Source: CAZWBR01 sp964404205 (GTDB lineage Bacteria; Bacteroidota; Bacteroidia; Bacteroidales; Prolixibacteraceae). Taken from it: a stretch of 28,654 bases of DNA. Both the position numbers and the translations under genes were made by a program. Below the pieces are notes generated by a model, which was not told the DNA's origin, ran no database searches, and saw only the letters and a program-made list of their open reading frames with translations. The DNA lies in contig CAYOJD010000027.1 of NCBI GenBank assembly GCA_964404205.1, positions 1 to 28,654 on the forward strand. Direction: 5' to 3'. This document shows positions 16,348-23,792 of this stretch, piece after piece (position 1 is the stretch's first letter; the number at the start of each line of letters is the position of its first letter).

Positions 16348-17376
16348 TTAATCCAGAACATACTCCGGGAATTGCATTGTGACACAATGCAACGAGCCAT
16401 GTTGCTTTATCAGCGCAGTGCAATTAATCGGTACTATCTCGCGCGAAGGAAATATTTTCTGTAATTGCGCCAAGGCTTCGCTATCTCTGCCTGAACCATA
16501 AGTTGGAACCAAAACAGCATCATTGATAATCAGAAAATTGGCGTAGGTAGCCGGAAGCCTCTCTCCTTCTTCGTATACCGCCTCAGCCATAGGTAGCGGA
16601 ACCAAACGGTACGGGTTTCCACAAAGCATTCTAAATGCCTGTAACTCTCTCTCCATCTGCTTTAAGGCCTCGTAATGTTCATCCGAAGGGTCGTCACATC
16701 GCACATAGGCGATGGTATTCTCATCACAAAATCTGGCCAATGTATCAATATGGCTATCAGTGTCATCACCTGCCAGATAACCGGAAGAGAGCCATAAAAT
16801 CTGTTCGAGTGCAAATTTTGACTTTAAATACGCTTCAATTTCAGCTTTCGATTTTGAATCGTTACGATTTCGCGAAAGCAGACACTCCTCGGTTGTAAGC
16901 AGTGTTCCTTTTCCGTCCGACTCAATGCTCCCGCCTTCCAGTACAAAATTCATATTATTTTGCCAATCAACTCCATCTGAAAAGACATTCTGGAAAAATA
17001 ACTCTCTGGTTATCTGGTTATCGAGATTGGAAGCAAACTTCATCCCCCAACCATTAAAAGTAAAGTCGTAAAGAATTGGTTTCCCATTTTTCAATACAGA
17101 AATCGCGCCGTGGTCGCGTGCCCAGGTATCATTGGATGCAATCTCAACGAAAATCATATTCCTGGTATTGCAAGCAGCTAATTTAGGCAAAAGCTGCTTT
17201 TTGTCCGTACAAACAATAAGCACTTTCTCACGTTCAGAAATTGCACGGGCAATTTCAATAAAGCAAGATTCAACTTCATCGAGCATAAATGCCCAATCGC
17301 TATTCATGTGCGGCCAGGTTAACATCACACCGCTTTGCCGGTGCCATTCCGATGGAAGTATTAATTTATCAGCCAT
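16348..17376 (-). CDS. aguA: Agmatine deiminase
   Basis: A 342-residue peptidyl-arginine-deiminase-fold enzyme hydrolysing agmatine to N-carbamoylputrescine and ammonia. Family landmarks are WPHMNSDW (21-28), the substrate-binding NDTWARDHG (82-90), FVLEGGSIESDGKGTLLTTEECLL (read in parts), GDDTDSHIDTLARF, and the catalytic cysteine C331 in GSLHCVTMQFP near the C-terminus. Length fits the family (about 340-370). It begins 14 bases after the serine hydrolase stop, so these two genes are probably co-transcribed, and it is followed by aguB. With the CASDH-type dehydrogenase it suggests the arginine-agmatine-putrescine-carboxyspermidine route. Confidence 0.95.
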   Translation of the reverse strand: MADKLILPSEWHRQSGVMLTWPHMNSDWAFMLDEVESCFIEIARAISEREKVLIVCTDKKQLLPKLAACNTRNMIFVEIASNDTWARDHGAISVLKNGKPILYDFTFNGWGMKFASNLDNQITRELFFQNVFSDGVDWQNNMNFVLEGGSIESDGKGTLLTTEECLLSRNRNDSKSKAEIEAYLKSKFALEQILWLSSGYLAGDDTDSHIDTLARFCDENTIAYVRCDDPSDEHYEALKQMERELQAFRMLCGNPYRLVPLPMAEAVYEEGERLPATYANFLIINDAVLVPTYGSGRDSEALAQLQKIFPSREIVPINCTALIKQHGSLHCVTMQFPEYVLD

Positions 17377-17390
17377 TTAATATTAATCTC

Positions 17391-18743
17391 TTATTTTTTT
17401 AATGCAAAAAGAATTCTCTTCAGGAATTCGTTATGGTCGAAATCAGTTTCAGAGAAGCCCAACCTTACTACCACTAAATCCTTTGACGGGATGATAAATA
17501 CCCGTTGACCACGATGCCCTTCGCAAGCATACATATCTTTAGGAACGTCGGGCAATGCTTTAGCGTCGTTAAGCCAAAATTGTGCGCCGTAAACCCCTTT
17601 CGATGCTTCTGCAACTGAGCGGGTGTAATCGACCCAGCCTTTCGGCAAAATGGTATCACCTTGCCAGATTCCGTTGTTATAATAAAGCAGCCCAAAGCGC
17701 GCCCAATCGCGAGCATTTCCGTAGCCGTACGAAGAGGCAACAAAGTTACCGGCTGCATCCGTTTCAAAAATAAAGCTGTTCATCCCAATTTTCCTAAAAA
17801 GCTCATTATATGGAAATTGATGGTAAATATTGTCATTCCCAATGGTCGAACGAACAATGCCGGAAAGAATATTGCTTGTTCCGGACGAATATTTCCATTC
17901 CTTTTGCGGGGCTTTGCCGTACGGAACCGAAATAGCAGTCAGATAGCTGTCTGCCTTTCGGTAAAGCATATTGGTCGCATCCGAAACATCGCCATAGTCT
18001 TCAACCCATTTCAATCCGCTGCTCATTTGCATCAAATCGTTCAGCTTAATATCCCTTCGCTTGTCATTCATCCATTCAGGAACAGGTGCCAAAGCTGCTA
18101 CATCAAGTTTTCCTTGTCTGGATAAAATACCGACGAGCGCATTGACAATACTTTTGTTCATCGACCATCCCCAAATACGGGTATCAGCAGTTATCTCTTT
18201 TTCAGACCAATACTTCTCCCCTACAATCTCACCTTTATACAATACCATCACGGCTGCCGTCCTTTTGACATTTTGTCCGGAATAATCAAAAGCCATATTA
18301 ATCGCTGAATTCAACTGAGCAGTGTCTAATTCTGCAAATACTGTATCTTTTTTAACATCGCCATTGGGCCAGGGCAATTTCCATGATAGTTTATCCACTT
18401 CGGGCAACAGCAGCATCTCTCTTTGCAATTCGACTGGCGACAATTCACCTGTTAAACAACATCCAAAGCCTTCGCGATAGACCGCCGTTTGACTGGCCAA
18501 ACCGAAAAACGAAGTTGTCACTCGCTTATTTTCATAGTCGATAACACTTTTCGTATATTTTACTATCGAATAATTTAAATCTTCATCTTTAACCATTTGA
18601 GCATCACGACCGGCTACAAATATGCCTGAAGCAAGACACTTCGCACCATATCCGGTAGCAATATAAAGTTTGGGATACTGCGATGCCAAAATTATACCTA
18701 AAGTGGCTAATACAACGAGTGAGATGACAATACGTTTTTTCAT
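17391..18743 (-). CDS. Serine hydrolase of the beta-lactamase/class C penicillin-binding family
   Basis: A 450-residue protein with an N-terminal hydrophobic helix (about 5-22), either an uncleaved anchor or a signal peptide, so it likely acts in the periplasm. The beta-lactamase-like domain has the SxxK motif S194-M-N-K197 (in GWSMNKS), the YxS/N motif at Y285-S-S287, and a KTG-equivalent HRG in EGHRGQRVF near the C-terminus. These are the class C/esterase/D-aminopeptidase variants, and a true antibiotic-degrading role is not implied. The substrate is unknown. It precedes aguA by 14 bases but has no obvious metabolic link with it. The gene is intact, with a typical start. Confidence 0.88.
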   Translation of the reverse strand: MKKRIVISLVVLATLGIILASQYPKLYIATGYGAKCLASGIFVAGRDAQMVKDEDLNYSIVKYTKSVIDYENKRVTTSFFGLASQTAVYREGFGCCLTGELSPVELQREMLLLPEVDKLSWKLPWPNGDVKKDTVFAELDTAQLNSAINMAFDYSGQNVKRTAAVMVLYKGEIVGEKYWSEKEITADTRIWGWSMNKSIVNALVGILSRQGKLDVAALAPVPEWMNDKRRDIKLNDLMQMSSGLKWVEDYGDVSDATNMLYRKADSYLTAISVPYGKAPQKEWKYSSGTSNILSGIVRSTIGNDNIYHQFPYNELFRKIGMNSFIFETDAAGNFVASSYGYGNARDWARFGLLYYNNGIWQGDTILPKGWVDYTRSVAEASKGVYGAQFWLNDAKALPDVPKDMYACEGHRGQRVFIIPSKDLVVVRLGFSETDFDHNEFLKRILFALKK

Positions 18744-18800
18744 TGGTTCTGCATTTCTGAGTGATGACGAAATTAACCAAAAAAATCAGCCCGTCGAAGT

Positions 18801-18833
18801 TTTGCACACGCGGAAAAAATTTTGTTAAAATTG
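18801..18833 (+). promoter_or_regulatory. Candidate promoter for the GNAT-like/mnmA unit
   Basis: TTTG (18801-18804), 21 bases, then TAAAATTG (18826-18833), one mismatch from TAnnTTTG. It lies about 58 bases before the ATG at 18892 in the divergent intergenic region. Pattern match only. Confidence 0.38.
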
Positions 18834-18891
18834 CAAAACCGTTTATTTCGGTCTTTAAAACCTTCTTTAGAAATCTAATTAATTTGAATCG

Positions 18892-20103
18892 ATGTCTGAA
18901 AATGCTCAATTTCAAGTTATACCGGTAAAAAACAAAGAATTGATTGCACAATTTCTTCATTTCCCAGTTTGGCTTTACCGAAATGAAGAAAAATGGTCTC
19001 AACCTATCAATGCCGATATCGAATCAGTTTTCGACGTTAAAAAGAATAAACATTTGATTAACGGTGAAATTGCCAGATGGTTAATCATTGATAATCAGCA
19101 AAAAAATGTAGGAAGAATTGCGGCCTTCTACTCTGACGAGTCATTCAAGTGCCATGAACAACCAACTGGTGGAATTGGTTTTTTTGAATGCATCGACAAT
19201 CAGGACGCTGCAAACCAACTTTTTGAAACAGCACGTATATGGTTACTTGAACGAGGATTGCAGGCAATGGATGGGCCCACCAATCCCGGAATGCGCGATT
19301 CCTTCTGGGGATGCCTTGTAGATGGATTTCATGAGCCGGTTTACAATATGCCTTTCAATTTTCCCTATTATCAGGCTCTTTTTGAAAATTATGGTTTTCA
19401 GAATTTTTTTAATCAGTACACCTATCAAAGGTATTTCAAAGGGGGCTCTTTACATCCCGTCGTCAGGCGAACAGCTGAGAGAGTGTTGAAGAATCCTGAT
19501 TATGAGTTTAAATTGATTGAGAAAGGAAATAAACAATTTGCCATCGACTTCAAGATCATTTACAACAAAGCATGGAACGATTTCACCGGCACCAAACAAC
19601 TTAGCGATAATGAAGCGCTCAATCTGCTCAAAGAGATGGAGCCGATTATGGACGAACGATTAATTATATACGGATATTACAAAGGCGAACCAATTGCATT
19701 TTTTATTATGATGCCCGACATTGGACAAATAACCAAAAAATTCAATGGTAAATGGAACCTTTTGAATAAACTTCGTTTTATGTGGATGTTGAAGAGAACC
19801 AAAACGATAAACCGTGTTATCGGACGAATCTTTGGTGTAATACCTGAGTATCAGGGAAAAGGTGTTGAAGGGGCACTGGTAATAAGATTCGAACAAGAAG
19901 TTGAAAAACAAGGGTTCAATTACCAGTCGCTTGAATTAAACTGGATTGGTGATTTTAACCCGGTAATGATGAAAGTATCAGAATTTATCGGCGGCAAGAT
20001 TTACAAAACGCACGTTACCTATCGGTATCTGTTTGACAGAAATGCAGAATTTAAAAGGGCTCCATTAGTCAATATGCCCGGAAACCACAATGAACAAAAA
20101 TAA
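18892..20103 (+). CDS. GNAT-like acyltransferase-fold protein, 403 residues
   Basis: Soluble protein of a family common in Bacteroidetes and usually labelled GNAT or hypothetical. The C-terminal half contains a GNAT motif A-like acetyl-CoA loop, EYQGKGVEGAL (319-329; pattern Q/R-x-x-G-x-G/A), preceded by RIFGVIP. The N-terminal half has WLYRNEEKWSQP, MDGPTNPGMRDSFWG and NMPFNFPYY, which recur in these proteins but are of unknown role. No substrate can be named. It overlaps mnmA by 14 bases (20090-20103), so the pair is translationally linked; whether the functions are linked is untested. Confidence is high for the gene and moderate for the fold. Confidence 0.75.
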   Translation: MSENAQFQVIPVKNKELIAQFLHFPVWLYRNEEKWSQPINADIESVFDVKKNKHLINGEIARWLIIDNQQKNVGRIAAFYSDESFKCHEQPTGGIGFFECIDNQDAANQLFETARIWLLERGLQAMDGPTNPGMRDSFWGCLVDGFHEPVYNMPFNFPYYQALFENYGFQNFFNQYTYQRYFKGGSLHPVVRRTAERVLKNPDYEFKLIEKGNKQFAIDFKIIYNKAWNDFTGTKQLSDNEALNLLKEMEPIMDERLIIYGYYKGEPIAFFIMMPDIGQITKKFNGKWNLLNKLRFMWMLKRTKTINRVIGRIFGVIPEYQGKGVEGALVIRFEQEVEKQGFNYQSLELNWIGDFNPVMMKVSEFIGGKIYKTHVTYRYLFDRNAEFKRAPLVNMPGNHNEQK

Positions 20104-21154
20104 TCGGGTTTTACTGGCCATGAGCGGAGGAACCGACAGTTCGGTTTCGGCCATTGTTTTGAAGGAGCAAGGCTACAATGTAGAAGGAATTACCTTCGTG
20201 ATGTCTGGTGACGAGGTTGAACCGCAATATTTAAAAAATGCCCGCGAATTATGTGGCAAACTGAACATACCACACCATTCGCTGGATCTTCGAAATGAAT
20301 TTAACCAAAAGATAATCAACTATTTTGTAGATGAATATCTGGCCGGAAGAACACCTCACCCTTGTGTTCGCTGCAATAACCTGATTAAATGGCCTTTCTT
20401 AGTTGATATGGCCAATAAACTGGATTGTTTTTGGATTGCAACGGGTCATTATGTGAGACTGACAAATCAGGAAAACGAATGGTTTATTACTCAGGCAAAA
20501 GACAAAGACAAAGACCAATCATTCTTTTTATGGGGAATTGACCAGCAAATTCTTTCCAGAACTATTTTTCCATTGGGAAACCGGTTAAAAAGTGAAGTCC
20601 GCAAGATGGCTTCCGATCGCAATTTTACATCTGTATCAACCCTAAAAGACAGTATGGGTATCTGTTTTTTATCAAATAATTACAGACCCTTTATTGAACT
20701 TAAGCTTAAAGAAAGAAACCTTTTACCGGGCATAGGCAATTTTACAGATTGCAATGGTAAACTACTGGGAATTCACAACGGTTATCCCTTTTTTACGATT
20801 GGCCAACGCCGCGGCTTAGGGCTCCATTTGAACAAACCTGTTTACGTTTCAGATATTATCCCGAAGAGCAATACAATTGTAATTGGAAATAAAAACGAAT
20901 TACTAATCAATAAGATACAACTAAACGGATATCACTTCTCAACCTGCAAAGATGTGGAAGAACAAGACTTCACTGTAAGAATCCGCTACCGCAAACAGGC
21001 CACAAATGGAACAGTCAAAATCATCGGCCAAAATAAACTTATTATATCCCTGATAGAACCGGTTGTCAAAGAAGCAGCAGGTCAGACAGCCACATTCTAT
21101 ATTGAAGAAAAGGTTATTGGTGGAGGCTGGATTGAAGATTCATGGCTCGATTAG
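20090..21154 (+). CDS. mnmA: tRNA (uridine-34) 2-thiouridylase MnmA
   Basis: A 354-residue PP-loop ATPase that thiolates the wobble uridine of Lys/Glu/Gln tRNAs. The PP-loop reads SGGTDS (12-17), where most family members have SGGVDS. The nucleophile cysteine is C95 in TPHPCVRCNNLIKW and the persulfide cysteine is C192 in DSMGICFL; GHYVRL and DKDQSFFLWG are also present, as is GQRRGLGLH. All core elements are intact, so it should be active. Bacteroidetes often carry more than one mnmA paralogue, and whether this is the main copy cannot be decided here. It overlaps the GNAT-like gene by 14 bases and is followed by a 208-base intergenic region with no clear terminator. Confidence 0.93.
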   Translation: MNKNNRVLLAMSGGTDSSVSAIVLKEQGYNVEGITFVMSGDEVEPQYLKNARELCGKLNIPHHSLDLRNEFNQKIINYFVDEYLAGRTPHPCVRCNNLIKWPFLVDMANKLDCFWIATGHYVRLTNQENEWFITQAKDKDKDQSFFLWGIDQQILSRTIFPLGNRLKSEVRKMASDRNFTSVSTLKDSMGICFLSNNYRPFIELKLKERNLLPGIGNFTDCNGKLLGIHNGYPFFTIGQRRGLGLHLNKPVYVSDIIPKSNTIVIGNKNELLINKIQLNGYHFSTCKDVEEQDFTVRIRYRKQATNGTVKIIGQNKLIISLIEPVVKEAAGQTATFYIEEKVIGGGWIEDSWLD

Positions 21155-21328
21155 TTCATTCTTCACATCTATTTAGGGAATAAAATCTCAACCCGCTTAA
21201 AAGTGTTATGTTACTCATAAATAAACCATTCCGATTTTATTAAAACAGAATTTTGTGTTTTACAACTGAACAATGCTGAAAATCGAAACTAAGTTTAAAA
21301 AATAGTGACAATCAAAGTCCATTTATTT

Positions 21329-21336
21329 TACTTTTG
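21329..21336 (+). promoter_or_regulatory. -7 box candidate for the kinase/regulator pair; intergenic 21155-21362
   Basis: TACTTTTG is a perfect TAnnTTTG match 26 bases before the kinase ATG. No TTTG is found at the expected -33 distance, so it is only a candidate. The remainder of this AT-rich 208-base gap shows no ORF and no strong hairpin. Confidence 0.35.
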
Positions 21337-21362
21337 GTTTCAGTAATACAAACCACCAAACT

Positions 21363-22331
21363 ATGCTACTACAATTTGCATTGGTGCTGGCCATGATTTT
21401 TCAGTTTTTCGCCGTCGGTATTTCACTAAAGTTGACCCGGGTGACCAAATTCAATGTATCATGGATTCTATTAAGCCTCGGATTTATCATTATGGCTGTC
21501 AGATGTTTTATCGAATTTCTTCCAACCATTTCCGACGTCGAGCCCCAAACTTTCCGCGAAGTGTTTGTTTGGCTGGGAGTTGCTGTATCATTCTTCTTTG
21601 CCGCAGGAGTTTTTTGGATCCAGAAAATCTTCAACTATATGAAACGGGTTGAAGATGAGAAACGGGAAATGGAAAAAGTATTTCTAAGTGGTATTATTCA
21701 GGCTGAAGAGACAGAACGCAAGCGATTTGCCAAAGATCTGCACGATGGACTTGGCCCGATTTTATCAACCGTAAAAATGTCAGTTTCGTCCATCACGCGA
21801 ACAGAAAAAGACGACCCTACCAGAAAGATTCTTCGCAATGCAGATATTGCTATAGACGAAGCAATTAAGAGCATCAAGGAAATTTCAAACAATTTAAGTC
21901 CACACATCCTCAATAACTTTGGAATTACAAAAGCAATCCGCAATTTTATCAATAAAATAAACTACTCTGATACCATAAGAATCAACTTCACGAGCAATTT
22001 TGGCACACAACGGTTCGACACCAATATTGAGGTTGTACTTTATCGCGTAATTTGCGAACTCATCAACAATACCATCAAACACGCCAAAGCATCAACCATA
22101 GACATTGTACTGCATTTAAAGAACAACAATATAGATTGTTACTATCAGGACGACGGTATTGGTTTCAACACCGAACAACTCTCTGTGTTAAACCAAAACG
22201 GAATGGGATATTCGAATATGTTAAGCCGAATAACATCGCTGAACGGTAGTTTTGCTATCAATTCAGAGCCAGGAAACGGAATATCAGTAACTTTCATTAT
22301 ACCAGTATCATCAATTAAACCTGAAGCATGA
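21363..22331 (+). CDS. NarL/DesK-type sensor histidine kinase
   Basis: A 322-residue membrane kinase. Three hydrophobic helices (about 3-22, 33-52, 67-86) have short loops and no sizeable periplasmic sensor, so it may sense the membrane or an intramembrane signal. The HisKA_3 dimerisation box has the phospho-acceptor H127 in KDLHDGLGPILS. The HATPase_c domain has the N box ELINNTIKHA (232-241), DDGIGF (263-268) and a G2-like GNGIS (304-308). Its stop overlaps the regulator start in an ATGA (22328-22331). The signal is unknown. It is separated from the downstream Hdr operon by a terminator-like hairpin. Confidence 0.93.
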   Translation: MLLQFALVLAMIFQFFAVGISLKLTRVTKFNVSWILLSLGFIIMAVRCFIEFLPTISDVEPQTFREVFVWLGVAVSFFFAAGVFWIQKIFNYMKRVEDEKREMEKVFLSGIIQAEETERKRFAKDLHDGLGPILSTVKMSVSSITRTEKDDPTRKILRNADIAIDEAIKSIKEISNNLSPHILNNFGITKAIRNFINKINYSDTIRINFTSNFGTQRFDTNIEVVLYRVICELINNTIKHAKASTIDIVLHLKNNNIDCYYQDDGIGFNTEQLSVLNQNGMGYSNMLSRITSLNGSFAINSEPGNGISVTFIIPVSSIKPEA

Positions 22332-22963
22332 AGATTTTGTTGGTTGACGACCATACCCTTTTCAGGAACGGTTTGAAAATGCTCCTGACCACCATACCAG
22401 AATTTGAAGTGGCCGCTGAAGCCTCGAATGGACGTGAGTTTATAGACATCATTCGTAAAGACCATTTCGATATTGTATTTCTGGATATTGAGATGCCTGA
22501 TATCAATGGCATTGAGGCAGCAAAAATTGCCACCTCAATTGATCCGGATTTGAAAATTATTACACTAACCATGTACGGCGAAGAGGAATACTTTGACCAA
22601 ATGGTAGAGGCCGGCGCAAAAGGTTTTCTATTGAAAAACACAGACTTGCAAGAAGTTAAGACAGCAATTGAGATTATCGCCCAGGGAGGCACCTATTTTT
22701 CGCAGGAATTGATGCAAAATATCCTGCGGAACCTGAAATATGTTAAAGAGCATAAAGAGCCCGGATGTGAATTTTCTGAACGTGAAATCGAGATCTTGTT
22801 GCTGATATGCGATGGGCTTTCGAATCAGGAAATTGGAGATAAATTGTTTATCAGTAAGCGAACTGTCGAAAAACACAGGGCCAATATTCTCTCCAAATCC
22901 AATTGTAAAAACACGGCAGGGCTCGTAATTTATGCCATCAAGAATCAAATAATCACACCCTAA
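22328..22963 (+). CDS. NarL/FixJ-type response regulator
   Basis: A 211-residue cognate regulator of the adjacent kinase. The receiver domain has the acidic pair D7-D8, the phospho-acceptor D53 (IVFLDIEMPD), T81 and K103 (GFLLKNT). The C-terminal LuxR-type helix-turn-helix (about 148-210) has LSNQEIGDKLFISKRTVEKH, typical of the family. All phosphotransfer residues are present. The gene is coupled to the kinase by a 4-base overlap. Its target genes are not identifiable from sequence; the closest downstream operon encodes the Hdr-like complex, but autoregulation or remote targets are equally possible. Confidence 0.95.
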   Translation: MKILLVDDHTLFRNGLKMLLTTIPEFEVAAEASNGREFIDIIRKDHFDIVFLDIEMPDINGIEAAKIATSIDPDLKIITLTMYGEEEYFDQMVEAGAKGFLLKNTDLQEVKTAIEIIAQGGTYFSQELMQNILRNLKYVKEHKEPGCEFSEREIEILLLICDGLSNQEIGDKLFISKRTVEKHRANILSKSNCKNTAGLVIYAIKNQIITP

Positions 22964-22967
22964 AATA

Positions 22968-23010
22968 AGTACTTATACCCATAGCAAGGGCGGTAAATAC
23001 TGTTTTTTTT
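22968..23010 (+). terminator. Probable intrinsic terminator after the response regulator
   Basis: AGTACTTATACC (22968-22979) pairs with GGTAAATACT (22992-23001) as 10 base pairs with two single-base bulges on the left arm, around a 12-base loop, and is followed by eight Ts (23003-23010). It would separate the two-component genes from the Hdr operon. Confidence 0.55.
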
Positions 23011-23015
23011 GAACG

Positions 23016-23047
23016 TTTGGCTAAATAGTTTTACAATGTGAAATTTG
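23016..23047 (+). promoter_or_regulatory. Candidate promoter of the Hdr-like operon
   Basis: TTTG (23016-23019), 20 bases, then GAAATTTG (23040-23047), one mismatch from TAnnTTTG at the ideal Bacteroidetes spacing, 30 bases before the first ATG and directly after the terminator T run. Confidence 0.48.
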
Positions 23048-23077
23048 ATTTCATAAAAGTAAACGATTAAAGCCTTC

Positions 23078-23788
23078 ATGGGTAATTTAACAGACCAGCT
23101 AAACAAAGACATTCGTTTTATCGAAGGCCTAAAAGCCTGTATGAACTGTGGTGTTTGTACAGCTATTTGTCCGGCCGCTGAGTTTTATCAGTACGATCCA
23201 CGCATCATTTGCGATACGGTACAAAGTGGTGACGATGAACTCATCGAAAATCTTCTGCGAAGCGAAACCATTTGGTATTGCGGCGAATGTATGTCGTGTA
23301 AAACCCGCTGTCCGCGTGGGAATACACCTGGTTTTATCATTATGGCGCTCCGAAAGCTCTCTCAAGAGTTGGGATATTTTACTGATTCTGAAAAAGGACG
23401 TCAGCAATTCGCCATTAAGCGGGCAATAGGCAACAGTATTCTCACAACCGGATATTGCGTCAGGCCCGAATTAGTTTCTCCACAGCATCATCCCGAGCAG
23501 GGCCCTGTTTGGGAATGGGTTTACGATAATCTCCCCGAAGTGATGGAAAAAACTGGCGCAAACTTCAAAAAATCAGGTCCGGGGGCACTCAGGCAGATTG
23601 AACCAGAAGTGCTTAAAGAGCTTCACCAAATATTTGAAATCACCGGTGGCTATTCGATGTTTGATATCATCGAAAAACATTCTGTTCAAAAGGCTCATGG
23701 AATGAACCTCGATCCATCATCTGACGGAATCGATAATCAATATTTCGAAAACACCTATACCCAGAATAACGGGAATCACAACCATTAG
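23078..23788 (+). CDS. Heterodisulfide reductase subunit C-like iron-sulfur protein
   Basis: A 236-residue electron carrier with two complete 4Fe-4S motifs: C21-x2-C24-x2-C27-x3-C31-P and C68-x2-C71-x2-C74-x3-C78-P, the second in YCGECMSCKTRCPRG. This is the HdrC layout; the C-terminal 130 residues extend beyond the minimal HdrC and look hydrophilic, with conserved-looking AIGNSILTTGYCVRPELVSPQ (read in parts). It would pass electrons between the FAD subunit and HdrB. First gene of the operon, 4 bases before the HdrB-like gene. Homology to HdrC is clear; the redox couple served is unknown, because the methanogen substrate CoM-S-S-CoB is not expected in this phylum. Confidence 0.9.
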   Translation: MGNLTDQLNKDIRFIEGLKACMNCGVCTAICPAAEFYQYDPRIICDTVQSGDDELIENLLRSETIWYCGECMSCKTRCPRGNTPGFIIMALRKLSQELGYFTDSEKGRQQFAIKRAIGNSILTTGYCVRPELVSPQHHPEQGPVWEWVYDNLPEVMEKTGANFKKSGPGALRQIEPEVLKELHQIFEITGGYSMFDIIEKHSVQKAHGMNLDPSSDGIDNQYFENTYTQNNGNHNH

Positions 23789-23792
23789 TAAA

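Noticed and set aside
16143..16382. 79-residue plus-strand open frame in the aguA-aguB spacer
   Set aside because: Its end runs antisense into aguA, it has no motif, and its composition looks like non-coding sequence.
17391..18743. Serine hydrolase as an antibiotic-resistance beta-lactamase
   Set aside because: The SMNK/YSS/HRG motif set and the chromosomal context fit the broad class C-like esterase/peptidase group; nothing indicates beta-lactam hydrolysis or mobility.
20499..20516. Short GACAAA tandem repeat in mnmA
   Set aside because: It encodes KDKDKD just before the conserved DQSFFLWG and is too short to be a meaningful repeat locus.
22965..22976. Perfect 12-base palindrome ATAAGTACTTAT as an operator upstream of the Hdr operon
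   Set aside because: It lies right after the regulator stop, and most of it forms the left arm of the terminator hairpin at 22968-23010. It is also before the promoter candidate, so an operator role is not needed to explain it.
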